38,481 nt of DNA from the NCBI RefSeq assembly GCF_007665395.1, contig NZ_VDND01000019.1, positions 1 to 38,481 on the forward strand, written 5' to 3'. A model generated the notes under the pieces. That model saw only the letters and a program-made list of their open reading frames with translations, searched no databases and was not told the origin of the DNA. The translations under genes were made by a program, and so were the position numbers. Within the stretch, counting starts at the first letter, position 1. Every line of letters starts with the position of its first letter. This DNA is from Pseudomonas oryzihabitans. Its GTDB lineage: Bacteria > Pseudomonadota > Gammaproteobacteria > Pseudomonadales > Pseudomonadaceae. Shown here piece by piece: positions 6,926 through 14,058 of this stretch.

Positions 6926-7417
6926 TCAGCGCTTGCCGCGCAACTCGGCGCTACGCAGCTTGGGCGCCAGCTTGTCCAGCACGCCGTTGACGAACTTGTG
7001 GCCGTCGGTGGCGCCGAAGATCTTCGCCAGCTCGATGCCCTCGTTGATCACCACGCGATAGGGCACGTCGATGCGCTTGAGCAGCTCGTAGCAGGACAGC
7101 CGCAGCACGGCCAGCTCGACCGGGTCGACCTCGTCCATGGCACGGTCCAGGCAGGGCAGGATCAGCCCGTCGATCTCGCCCTTGTTGGCCGGTACGCCGT
7201 GGAGGATTTCGTGGAAGTAGGCGCCATCGACCTTAGCGAAATCGTTGTCGACGCGAAATTGCGCCTCGATCTCGTTGATCGCCTGGCCCGCCATGTGCCA
7301 CTGGTACAGCGCCTGGACCGACAGGCTGCGCGCCTCGCGACGGGCAGCCAGTTTGCCGGTGGGGGCCTTCTTGCCCGCGGGCTTGCCGGCCGCGGGCGGA
7401 GTCAGATCGCCGCTCAC
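6926..7417 (-). CDS. nusB: Transcription antitermination factor NusB
   Basis: All-helical RNA-binding protein that, with S10 (NusE, encoded by rpsJ in this window), binds boxA of rRNA leaders to keep RNA polymerase from terminating. 163 aa from a GTG start overlapping the ribH stop (GTGA). The conserved core starts at ARREARSLSVQALYQWH, and the end KFVNGVLDKLAPKLR is typical. The Pro/Lys-rich N-terminal extension (about 25 residues) resembles other Pseudomonas NusB. Position between ribH and thiL is the classic gammaproteobacterial arrangement. Confidence 0.96.
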   Translation of the reverse strand: MSGDLTPPAAGKPAGKKAPTGKLAARREARSLSVQALYQWHMAGQAINEIEAQFRVDNDFAKVDGAYFHEILHGVPANKGEIDGLILPCLDRAMDEVDPVELAVLRLSCYELLKRIDVPYRVVINEGIELAKIFGATDGHKFVNGVLDKLAPKLRSAELRGKR

Positions 7418-7890
7418 TTGGCCTCCAGCTGCGCCAGCAGGCTGACCATTTCCAGGGCAGACAGAGCGGCTTCGGCGCCCTTGTTGCCGGCCTTGGTGCC
7501 GGAACGCTCGATGGCCTGCTCGATGGAGTCGACGGTCAGGACGCCGAAGGACACCGGCACGCCGAATTCCATGGAGACCTGGGCCAGGCCCTTGGTGCAC
7601 TCGCCGGCCACGTATTCGAAGTGGGGGGTGCCGCCACGGATCACCGCGCCGAGGGCGATGATGGCGTCGAATTCGTCGCGCTGAGCGATCTTCTGCACCG
7701 CCAGCGGGATCTCGAAGGCGCCGGGGACGCGGATGATGGTCAGGTCGTCCGGCTTGATGCCGTGACGCACCAGGGCGTCGATGGCGCCCTGCAGCAGGCT
7801 CTCGACGACGAAGCTGTTGAAGCGGCCGACCACCAGGGCGAAGCGGCCCTGGGGAGCGATGAAGGTGCCTTCAAAGGTCTTGATGTTCAT
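7414..7890 (-). CDS. ribH: 6,7-dimethyl-8-ribityllumazine synthase
   Basis: Condenses 5-amino-6-ribitylaminouracil with 3,4-dihydroxybutanone 4-phosphate to lumazine, the penultimate riboflavin step; forms pentamers or icosahedral shells. 158 aa. RFNSFV binds the pyrimidine substrate; GAVIRGGTPHFEYV (81-94) includes the catalytic His90. Third gene downstream of the FMN riboswitch. 109 bp separate it from ribBA; I see no clear promoter or terminator there. Overlaps nusB by 4 bp. Confidence 0.97.
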   Translation of the reverse strand: MNIKTFEGTFIAPQGRFALVVGRFNSFVVESLLQGAIDALVRHGIKPDDLTIIRVPGAFEIPLAVQKIAQRDEFDAIIALGAVIRGGTPHFEYVAGECTKGLAQVSMEFGVPVSFGVLTVDSIEQAIERSGTKAGNKGAEAALSALEMVSLLAQLEAK

Positions 7891-7999
7891 GTGCGGGTCC
7901 AGTTGTCAAAGAGCCGGAGGGCTGGCGAGGGCCAGCCCGTCCGTGGAAATCCAGGTGAAGCGCGCCGCACCACCCGGGCAGGCGCGCCAGGCGGAAGGG

Positions 8000-9088
8000 T
8001 CATTCTTCAGGAGGCAGATATTCTACTACTTCCAGGTCGAAGCCGGATATGGCGTTGAACTTCATCGGCGAGCTGAGCAGGCGCATCTGCCGAATGCCCA
8101 GGTCGCGCAGGATCTGCGACCCGGCGCCGACGGTGCTGTAGGTGGACAGCGCCTTGGGCACCGGCAGCGGCTCGCGCAGGTGCGCCAGCAGGTCGTCGCC
8201 TTCCAGCGAATGGCCGAGCAGCAGCACCACGCCGGCGCCTTCGCGAGCAACGCGCTCCATGGCGCTGCGCAGGCTCCAGCGGCCCGGCTGGTGCACCTGC
8301 AGGAGGTCGCGCAGCGGGTCCATGTTGTGCACCCGCACCAGCGGCAGCTCCTGGCTGGCCAGGTCGCCACGGATCAGCGCCAGGTGGACGTCGCGCTCCA
8401 CCTCGTCGCGGTAGGTGACCAGCTTGAAGGGGCCGAGCTCGGTCTCGAGCTGCTGTTCGTCGATGCGCTTGACGGTGTGCTCGTGCAGCAGGCGGTAGTG
8501 GATGAGATCGGCGATGGTGCCGACCTTGAGGCCGTGCTGCTCGGCGAAGGCCTCGAGTTCGTCGCGACGGGCCATGGTGCCGTCGTCGTTCATCACCTCG
8601 CAGATCACTCCGCTCTCGGCGAAGCCGGCCATGCGCGCCAGGTCGCAGGCGGCCTCGGTGTGGCCGGCGCGGGCCAGCACGCCACCGGGCTGGGCCATCA
8701 GCGGGAACATGTGGCCGGGGCTGACCACGTCGCCGGCCTTGGCGTCCTTGGCGATGGCGGCCTGCACGGTACGGGCGCGGTCGGCGGCGGAGATGCCGGT
8801 GCTGATGCCCTCGGCGGCCTCGATGGAGACGGTGAACTTGGTGCCGAAGCCGGAGGCGTTGCGGCTGGCCATCATCGGCAGGTTGAGGCGCTCGCAAAGG
8901 CCCTTGCTCATGGGCATGCAGATCAGGCCGCGGGCATGGCGGGCCATGAAGTTGATGTGTTCGGCGGTGACGCATTCGGAGGCGATGATGATGTCGCCTT
9001 CGTTCTCGCGGTCTTCGTCGTCCATGAGGATGACCATCTTGCCCGCGCGGATGTCCTGGATGATGTCTTCGATGCTGGAAAGTGCCAC
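8000..9088 (-). CDS. ribBA: 3,4-dihydroxy-2-butanone 4-phosphate synthase with degenerate GTP cyclohydrolase II-like domain
   Basis: 362 aa. Residues 1 to about 200 form the RibB domain, which converts ribulose 5-phosphate to 3,4-dihydroxybutanone 4-phosphate and formate: DDEDRENEGD (23-32) and RAGHTEA near 140 are the acidic and substrate motifs. From about 205 onward it has RibA fold sequence (FKLVTYRD), but the three zinc cysteines (SECLTGD / RCDCG) and RQEGRGIGL are absent; the matching stretch reads LLLGHSLEGDD. The second domain should therefore not hydrolyse GTP; ribA at 4039-4665 supplies that step. Pseudomonas homologues share this build, so it is probably ancestral rather than recent decay. 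Confidence 0.92.
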   Translation of the reverse strand: MALSSIEDIIQDIRAGKMVILMDDEDRENEGDIIIASECVTAEHINFMARHARGLICMPMSKGLCERLNLPMMASRNASGFGTKFTVSIEAAEGISTGISAADRARTVQAAIAKDAKAGDVVSPGHMFPLMAQPGGVLARAGHTEAACDLARMAGFAESGVICEVMNDDGTMARRDELEAFAEQHGLKVGTIADLIHYRLLHEHTVKRIDEQQLETELGPFKLVTYRDEVERDVHLALIRGDLASQELPLVRVHNMDPLRDLLQVHQPGRWSLRSAMERVAREGAGVVLLLGHSLEGDDLLAHLREPLPVPKALSTYSTVGAGSQILRDLGIRQMRLLSSPMKFNAISGFDLEVVEYLPPEE

Positions 9089-9098
9089 GGTGTCGTCC

Positions 9099-9761
9099 TT
9101 AGCGCTGCAGATAGCCGTGTTCGGCGAGAAAGTGTTCGGTGACGCCGCCCTTGCTGGATTCGGCGGCCTTGTCGCCCAGCAGCAGGCGTTCCAGGTAGCG
9201 GGCCAGCAGGTCCACCTCCAGGTTCACCCGCCGCCCGGGGCGGTAGTCGGCCATGATCGTCTCGCCGAGGGTATGGGGCACGATGGTCAGCTCGAATTCG
9301 GCGCCGTCCACCGCGTTCACCGTCAGGCTGACGCCATCCACGGTGATCGAGCCTTTGAGCGCGATATAGCGCGCCAACTCGGCCGGCGCGCGCAGGCGGA
9401 ATTGCACGGCGCGGGCGTTATCGGCGCGGGAGACCACTTCGCCGAGGCCATCCACGTGGCCGCTGACCAGGTGGCCACCGAGCCGGCTGGTGGGCATCAG
9501 CGCCTTCTCCAGGTTGACCCGGCTGCCGGGCTTGAGGCCGCCCAGGCTGGTGAGGCTGAGGGTCTCGCGACTGACGTCGGCCCAGAAGCCGTCGCCGGGC
9601 AGGTCCACGGCCGTGAGGCAGACCCCGTTTACGGCGATACTGTCGCCGAGCTTGACGTCGGCAAGGTCGAGCTTGCCGGTGGCGACGTAGAGGCGCACGT
9701 CCCCGCCCTTGGGCGTGAGGGCGCGGATCTCGCCGAGGGCTTCGATGATTCCGGTGAACAT
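9099..9761 (-). CDS. ribE: Riboflavin synthase, alpha subunit
   Basis: Dismutates two lumazine molecules into riboflavin and the pyrimidine precursor. 220 aa made of two lumazine-binding barrels: MFTGIIE at the start with VNGVCLT and GHLVSGHVDG in barrel 1, and the repeat VDGVSLTVN with IVPHTLGETIM in barrel 2. First full gene after the FMN riboswitch. Its ATG overlaps the stop of a 16-codon ORF (TGATG), and its GGAGG ribosome-binding site falls in a short hairpin (CTCCGC/GCGGAG). 10 bp before ribBA, co-transcribed. Also called ribC in Pseudomonas literature. Confidence 0.96.
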   Translation of the reverse strand: MFTGIIEALGEIRALTPKGGDVRLYVATGKLDLADVKLGDSIAVNGVCLTAVDLPGDGFWADVSRETLSLTSLGGLKPGSRVNLEKALMPTSRLGGHLVSGHVDGLGEVVSRADNARAVQFRLRAPAELARYIALKGSITVDGVSLTVNAVDGAEFELTIVPHTLGETIMADYRPGRRVNLEVDLLARYLERLLLGDKAAESSKGGVTEHFLAEHGYLQR

Positions 9762-9811
9762 CAGCTCAGGCCTCCGCGAGGCGGAGCCGAAAAGGCAGTG
9801 CAGCTAGACAT
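9761..9811 (-). CDS. Possible 16-residue leader ORF coupled to ribE
   Basis: ATG at 9811 with CAGGAG seven bases upstream, better placed than ribE's own site. It encodes MSSCTAFSAPPRGGLS, and its stop TGA shares one base with the ribE ATG. The ORF runs through the hairpin that covers the ribE ribosome-binding site, so ribosomes translating it would open that hairpin. Whether it is translated is not known; the product resembles nothing I recognise. Confidence 0.4.
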   Translation of the reverse strand: MSSCTAFSAPPRGGLS

Positions 9812-9832
9812 CGACGAACTCCTGTTTCGGTG

Positions 9833-9891
9833 AAAAAACAGGGCGCACGGACAGAAGGGAAATCAGACGGACGAGGGGCTTGCACCCCTGT
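9833..9891 (-). terminator. Possible expression platform of the FMN riboswitch
   Basis: In the transcript ACAGGG (9891-9886) can pair with CCCTGT (9843-9838), followed at once by a run of U (9838-9833), a terminator-like layout with a long loop. The overlapping hairpin AGGGGT-GCAA-GCCCCT (9889-9874) excludes that pairing. Two mutually exclusive structures downstream of the aptamer would fit transcriptional control. Pairings were read by eye, without energy calculation. Confidence 0.35.
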
Positions 9892-9910
9892 CAGGCGAGG
9901 CTATCCCGTT

Positions 9911-10055
9911 CTCTCTCATCCGGACTATGACCGTCGGCCCCGGGATCCAACCGGGTCTGCTGACCTCCCCGCTGCAGAGAACGAGGAGCGCTCGCGGGCT
10001 CGTCCCGATCAGATCGGGCATCACCGCCGGTGGGGAATTGCACCCCGCCCTGAGA
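9911..10055 (-). ncRNA. FMN riboswitch (RFN element)
   Basis: The minus-strand transcript carries the conserved RFN blocks in order: CAGGGCGGGGTGCAATTCCC, CACCGGCGGT, GCCCGCGAGC, GTCAGCAGACCCGGT, GGGGCCGACGGTCATAGTC and CGGATGAGAGAGA. These form the six-helix junction that binds FMN. It lies between ribD and ribE and so should control ribE-ribBA-ribH-nusB-thiL-pgpA, leaving ribD outside. The 9762-10116 interval has no protein gene other than the tiny ORF at its downstream end. Confidence 0.97.
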
Positions 10056-10116
10056 ACTTGCCACTCCAAGGTGGCGCAGGTTTTGTAACACAGTTGCCGC
10101 CAGGGGACCAGCGTTC

Positions 10117-11241
10117 TCAGGTCTCTCCGGCCGGTCGCGCGATCAGGTGCAAATCCGCGCCGACCGGGGTCGCGCTGACGATCCTGAGTTGCGGCGCCTC
10201 GGCCAGGTGCTCCAGTGGCCAATCCAGCAACGGCCGGGCGCTGGAACCGAGGAATTTGGGCGCCAGGAACAGGTGATATTCATCGACCAATCCGGCCTGG
10301 GCGAAGGCCCCGGCGAGCCGAGGTCCGGCCTCCACCAGGACATCGTTGACCTGTTCGGCTCCCAGACGGGCGAGCAAGGCAGCCAGATCGACCTGGCCGG
10401 CGGCACCGGGCAACGGCAGATAATCGTGACCGGCGGCGGCATAGCCCGGATCGTCCGCGACGCAACCCGCCACCCGCGCCGTGCCGGCCAGGAAGAAGGG
10501 CGCATCGAGGGGTACCCGGCCGCGACCATCCACCAGCAGCCTTTGCGGCGTGCGCAGGGTGGCCAGGGCCAGGTCCTCAGCCATCAGGCCCAGCTCGTTC
10601 GTCCGTACGGTGAGGCGGGCGCCGTCGGCCAGTACGGTATCGGCGCCAGTGATCACCACCCCGGCCTCGGCACGCAGCCGCTGCACGCTCTGGCGCGCCG
10701 CCGGGCCGGTGATCCACTGGCTCTCGCCATTGGCCATGGCGGTACGGCCATCCAGGCTCAGCGCCAGCTTGACCCGCACGAAGGGTCGCCCGCGCAACAT
10801 GCGGCTGAGGAAGCCCGCGTTGAGCGCCCGCGCCTCGGCCTCCAGCACCCCGGCGCGGGTGGCGATGCCGGCGGCGGCGAGCCGCGCCAGCCCCCGGCCG
10901 GCAACCAGTGGATTGGGATCGGTCATGGCGGCGACGACCTCGGCCACCCCAGCCGCCACCAGGGCATCGGCGCAGGGCGGCGTACGGCCATGGTGACTAC
11001 AGGGTTCCAGGGTGACATAGGCGGTGGCGCCACGCGCGGCGTCACCCGCCTGGCGCAAGGCATGCACCTCGGCATGGGGCCCACCGGCCTGGCGATGCCA
11101 GCCCTCGCCCACCACCTGGCCATCGCGGACGAGGACGCAACCCACCCGCGGATTGGGCGCCGTGCTGTAGCGGCCGACGGCCGCCAGGGCGAGGGCGCGG
11201 GCCATCCAGTGTTCGTCGTTCATCGCGCTTGCGTCTCTCAT
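10117..11241 (-). CDS. ribD: Bifunctional pyrimidine deaminase/reductase RibD
   Basis: Second and third steps of riboflavin synthesis: deamination of the GTP-derived pyrimidine, then NADPH reduction of the ribosyl chain. 374 aa from the ATG that overlaps the nrdR stop (ATGA). An internal ATG at 11223 (MNDEHWMARAL) is an equally plausible start. The deaminase domain has zinc motif HAE (H56, E58) and PCSHHGRTPPC (C81, C90). The reductase domain begins near FVRVKLALSLDGRTA and has GADTVLADG. Upstream of the riboswitch, coupled to nrdR. Confidence 0.95.
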   Translation of the reverse strand: MRDASAMNDEHWMARALALAAVGRYSTAPNPRVGCVLVRDGQVVGEGWHRQAGGPHAEVHALRQAGDAARGATAYVTLEPCSHHGRTPPCADALVAAGVAEVVAAMTDPNPLVAGRGLARLAAAGIATRAGVLEAEARALNAGFLSRMLRGRPFVRVKLALSLDGRTAMANGESQWITGPAARQSVQRLRAEAGVVITGADTVLADGARLTVRTNELGLMAEDLALATLRTPQRLLVDGRGRVPLDAPFFLAGTARVAGCVADDPGYAAAGHDYLPLPGAAGQVDLAALLARLGAEQVNDVLVEAGPRLAGAFAQAGLVDEYHLFLAPKFLGSSARPLLDWPLEHLAEAPQLRIVSATPVGADLHLIARPAGET

Positions 11242-11708
11242 ACCGGCTGCTTGCCCGGATCCTGGGCCAGGCGCTCGATCTCGTCGCGGAATTCGGCCAG
11301 GTCCTGGAATTGCCGATAGACCGAGGCGAAACGGATGTAGGCCACCTGGTCCAGCTTGCGCAATTCATCCATCACCAGTTCGCCGACCACCCGCGAGCGG
11401 ATCTCCCGCTCGCCGGTGGCGCGCAGGCGGTGCTTGATCAGGGCGATGGCCTCTTCCAGGCGCTCCACGCTCACCGGTCGCTTCTCCAGGGCGCGCTGCA
11501 TGCCGGCGCGCAGCTTGTCCTCGTCGAAGGGCTGGCGGGTACCGTCCTGCTTGATCAACCGCGGCAGCACCAGTTCGGCGGTCTCGAAGGTGGTGAAGCG
11601 TTCCTGGCAGGCCAGACACTCACGCCGCCGGCGCACCTGCTCGCCGGCCGCAACCAGCCGGGAATCCGTGACCTTGGTGTCGTGGGCGCCGCAGAAGGGA
11701 CAATGCAT
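11238..11708 (-). CDS. nrdR: Transcriptional repressor NrdR
   Basis: Represses ribonucleotide reductase genes when its ATP-cone senses dATP/ATP. 156 aa, family length. The N-terminal zinc ribbon has MHCPFCG (C3, C6) and CLAC (C31, C34); the ATP-cone begins near LPRLIKQDGTRQPF (about 49-139). ATG start with a poor ribosome-binding site. First gene of nrdR-ribD, overlapping ribD by 4 bp; this adjacency is widely conserved. It would bind NrdR boxes at nrd promoters elsewhere. I saw none beside this gene. Confidence 0.96.
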   Translation of the reverse strand: MHCPFCGAHDTKVTDSRLVAAGEQVRRRRECLACQERFTTFETAELVLPRLIKQDGTRQPFDEDKLRAGMQRALEKRPVSVERLEEAIALIKHRLRATGEREIRSRVVGELVMDELRKLDQVAYIRFASVYRQFQDLAEFRDEIERLAQDPGKQPV

Positions 11709-11787
11709 GGGAGAGTCGACCGCCGGGAGGGAAAGCCTCCATGGTAACCCAACGTCCTCCGGCGGGAACCTCCGGGTACCGGGCGAA

Positions 11788-11816
11788 TCGACAGCCAGGG
11801 GCTGCTGGGCTATAAG
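11788..11816 (+). promoter_or_regulatory. Putative promoter of the ybaY-like lipoprotein operon
   Basis: TCGACA (11788-11793), 17-bp spacer, TATAAG (11811-11816); each box matches 5/6 of consensus. Start point would be near 11823, giving a leader of about 65 nt. It lies in the 181-bp divergent gap with nrdR. Confidence 0.55.
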
Positions 11817-11889
11817 AGCGCACTGAGTTCGACGGCCCCTCTCCAGCCTCCCGTGCAGCCCTCGCGGGCCGCGACCTACGGATCCTGCC

Positions 11890-12354
11890 ATGACCCCACG
11901 CCTGCTCCTGCCCCTGCTGCTCATCGGTCTGCTCGCTGCCTGCTCCAGCCCGCCGGAAACTACCCCGCCGCGCCCCACCACCCCGGCGGAAGAGCCGGTC
12001 CCGGTAGCCGGCGCCCCGACCCCGGCGAACCTGCGCGAGATTTCCGGCGTGCTGCGCAATGCCCAGGGCCTGGTCCCGGCCGGCGCCCAGGTGGAAATCG
12101 CCCTGCTGGCGGTCAACGCCAAGGGCCTGCCGCAGCGGCTGCTGGCCAGCGAGACGGTCACCGGCAAGGGCGCGCCCCTGGCCTTCCGCCTGCCCTTCAA
12201 CCCGGACATCTTTCCCACCCGCCCGGATCTCAAGGTGGAATTCCACGCCCGCCTGATCCAGGCCGGTCAACTGGCCAGCTATTTGCCGCCGGTGAATGTC
12301 GGCGGGCCGACCACGCAGAACCTCGGCGAACTGGTGCTGAACCAGACCCCGTGA
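11890..12354 (+). CDS. YbaY-family lipoprotein (YscW-like chaperone domain)
   Basis: 154 aa. A type II signal peptide ends in lipobox LLAAC (Cys18 lipidated); Ser after the Cys predicts outer-membrane sorting. A Pro/Thr-rich linker (20-45) leads to one beta-rich domain with LPFNPDIFPTRPDLKVEFHARL and a final GELVL, as in E. coli YbaY and the YscW/pilotin-like Pfam family. The family's general role is unknown. The TGA overlaps the GTG of the downstream methyltransferase, so the two genes are coupled. Confidence 0.85.
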   Translation: MTPRLLLPLLLIGLLAACSSPPETTPPRPTTPAEEPVPVAGAPTPANLREISGVLRNAQGLVPAGAQVEIALLAVNAKGLPQRLLASETVTGKGAPLAFRLPFNPDIFPTRPDLKVEFHARLIQAGQLASYLPPVNVGGPTTQNLGELVLNQTP

Positions 12355-12998
12355 CGCCACCTGCCGACCTCGCCGCCGCCCTGACGGCGCTGCTGGGCGA
12401 CGCCCGCCTGTGCCTGCAGGCGCTGCCCGGCAGCGACCTGGCGCTGTGGCTGCTCGACCCGGCCAACATGGCGCGGGCCTTTTCCCCCGCGGAAACCCAG
12501 CGCCTGCTGGAAGCGCCACCCTACTGGGCCTTCTGCTGGGCCAGCGGCCTGGCCCTGGCGCAGTGGATCGCCGCCCACCCCGAACGGATCGCCGGGCGCC
12601 AGGTACTGGATTTCGGCAGCGGCTCGGGCATCGCCGGCCTCGCCGCCGCCCGGGCTGGCGCCGCGCGAGTGGTCTGCTGCGACCTCGATCCGCTGGCGCT
12701 GGCGGCCTGTCGCGCCAATGCCCAGGCCAACGGGCTGGTCATCGAGACCCTGGGTGATCTCCATGCCAGCAGCGAGCGCTTCGAGCTGATTCTCGCCGCC
12801 GACGTCCTCTACGATCGCGCCAATCTGCCGTTGCTGGGCGACCTGCAGAATCGCGCCGCGGGGATCCTGCTGGCCGACTCCCGCGTGCGCGACCTGGTCC
12901 ACCCCGGTTTCACCCGCCTCGCCGAACTCCAGGCCTGCACCCTGCCGGATCTCGCCGAGCCGGACGAATTCCGCCGCGTGACGCTCTACCAGGGCTGA
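12351..12998 (+). CDS. Class I SAM-dependent methyltransferase (ETFB-lysine/PrmA-like)
   Basis: 215 aa from GTG. The SAM motif I VLDFGSGSG lies at 85-93, the acidic loop DLDPLALAACRANAQANG from 111, and a motif-IV-like stretch reads LILAADVLYDR. The PPYWAFCWASG segment before motif I is typical of the METTL20/ETFB-lysine and METTL23-type subfamily, so a protein lysine is the likely target. The substrate cannot be named from sequence. Coupled to the lipoprotein gene by a GTGA overlap; that link is probably transcriptional only. Confidence 0.85.
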   Translation: MTPPADLAAALTALLGDARLCLQALPGSDLALWLLDPANMARAFSPAETQRLLEAPPYWAFCWASGLALAQWIAAHPERIAGRQVLDFGSGSGIAGLAAARAGAARVVCCDLDPLALAACRANAQANGLVIETLGDLHASSERFELILAADVLYDRANLPLLGDLQNRAAGILLADSRVRDLVHPGFTRLAELQACTLPDLAEPDEFRRVTLYQG

Positions 12999-13012
12999 AC
13001 CGGACCACCTTG

Positions 13013-13041
13013 TTTCCAAGCCCGGCGCCCCCACCTATAGT
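13013..13041 (+). promoter_or_regulatory. Possible promoter of the ybbN-like gene
   Basis: TTTCCA (13013-13018), 17-bp spacer, TATAGT (13036-13041). The -10 is good (5/6), the -35 fair (4/6). Lies in the 68-bp gap before the thioredoxin-domain gene. Confidence 0.4.
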
Positions 13042-13066
13042 GCATCTTTCGTTTGCCGAGTCCGCC

Positions 13067-13936
13067 ATGAGCCAGGTCCCCTACATTTTCGACGCCACCC
13101 TCGACACCTTCCAGCAGCAGGTCATCGATGCCTCCTTCACCACCCCGGTGCTGGTGGACTTCTGGGCCGAGTGGTGCGCGCCCTGCAAGGTGCTGATGCC
13201 GCTGCTGGCCAAGATCACCGAGTCCTACGGCGGCGCCCTGCACCTGGCCAAGGTCAACTGCGACATCGAGCAGGAACTGGTGATGAGATTCGGCATCCGC
13301 AGCCTGCCCACGGTGGTGCTGTTCAAGGATGGCCAGCCGGTGGACGGCTTCGCCGGCGCCCAGCCCGAGTCGGCCATCCGCGCCCTGCTCGAACCCCACG
13401 TCCAGGCCCTGCCGCCGGCCGAGGAAGATCCGCTGGAAGCCGCCCAGGCGCTGTTCGCCGAAGGCCGCTTCGCCGAGGCCGAGGCGCTGCTCAAGGCCCT
13501 GCTGGAGCAGGACAACGGCAACGCCCTGGCATTGATCTGCTATGCCCGCTGCCTGGCCGAGCGCCATGAACTGGACGACGCCCAGGCGGTGCTGGACGCG
13601 GTGCAAGGCGATGAGCACAAGCAGGCCCTGGCCGGCGCTCGTGCCCAGCTGACCTTCCTGCGCCAGGCCGCCAGCCTGCCCGAGGTCGCCGACCTCAAGA
13701 GCCGCCTGGCCCGCGACGCTCATGACGACGAGGCCGCCTACCAGTTGGCCGTGCAGCAACTGGCCCGCCAGCAATACGAACCGGCACTGGATGGCCTGCT
13801 GGAGTTGTTCCGCCGCAATCGCGGCTACGGCGACGACCTGCCACGCAAGACCCTGGTACAGGTCTTCGACCTGCTGGGCAACGACCATCCGCTGGTCGCC
13901 ACCTATCGTCGCCGCCTGTACCAGGCGCTGTACTAG
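13067..13936 (+). CDS. YbbN/CnoX-like co-chaperone: thioredoxin plus TPR domains
   Basis: 289 aa. Residues 1 to about 110 are a thioredoxin fold with a complete WCAPC site (C37, C40) and cis-Pro in SLPTVV. About 115-289 are helical TPR-like repeats (EAAQALFAEGRFAEAEALLKAL and others). E. coli YbbN (CnoX) protects substrates from oxidation and hands them to GroEL/DnaK, but has SQHC. Here both cysteines remain, so a redox-active form is likely. ATG chosen for homology to thioredoxin N-termini; an upstream in-frame ATG at 13010 would overlap the promoter. A hairpin terminator follows. Confidence 0.9.
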   Translation: MSQVPYIFDATLDTFQQQVIDASFTTPVLVDFWAEWCAPCKVLMPLLAKITESYGGALHLAKVNCDIEQELVMRFGIRSLPTVVLFKDGQPVDGFAGAQPESAIRALLEPHVQALPPAEEDPLEAAQALFAEGRFAEAEALLKALLEQDNGNALALICYARCLAERHELDDAQAVLDAVQGDEHKQALAGARAQLTFLRQAASLPEVADLKSRLARDAHDDEAAYQLAVQQLARQQYEPALDGLLELFRRNRGYGDDLPRKTLVQVFDLLGNDHPLVATYRRRLYQALY

Positions 13937-13948
13937 GCCTTGGCGAAT

Positions 13949-13972
13949 GGCTGCGTCGCCGCGGACGCAGCC
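13949..13972 (+). terminator. Terminator after the ybbN-like gene
   Basis: GGCTGCGTC/GACGCAGCC, 9-bp perfect stem with 6-nt loop, then TTAT. It starts 12 bp after the stop codon. The T-tract is short. Confidence 0.6.
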
Positions 13973-14017
13973 TTATCCACCAGGGGATTCCTCCCAGCGC
14001 GGTGGACATCCCGTAGC

Positions 14018-14043
14018 GTGGAAAACCGCGCAGCGTTTTCCAC
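14018..14043. repeat. REP-like inverted repeat
   Basis: GTGGAAAAC and GTTTTCCAC (9-bp arms) around CGCGCAGC, flanked by GTAG and CTAC. A short imperfect palindrome between convergent genes, of the kind that recurs in Pseudomonas intergenic regions. Only one copy is visible in this window, so its repetitive nature is from general knowledge. It could also serve as terminator for the minus-strand gene at 14059. Confidence 0.5.
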
Positions 14044-14058
14044 TACTCCATCACCGCC

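Noticed and set aside
8000..9088. RibBA as a recently decaying pseudogene
   Set aside because: The frame is intact and the RibB half has all key motifs. The altered C-terminal half is typical of Pseudomonas homologues.
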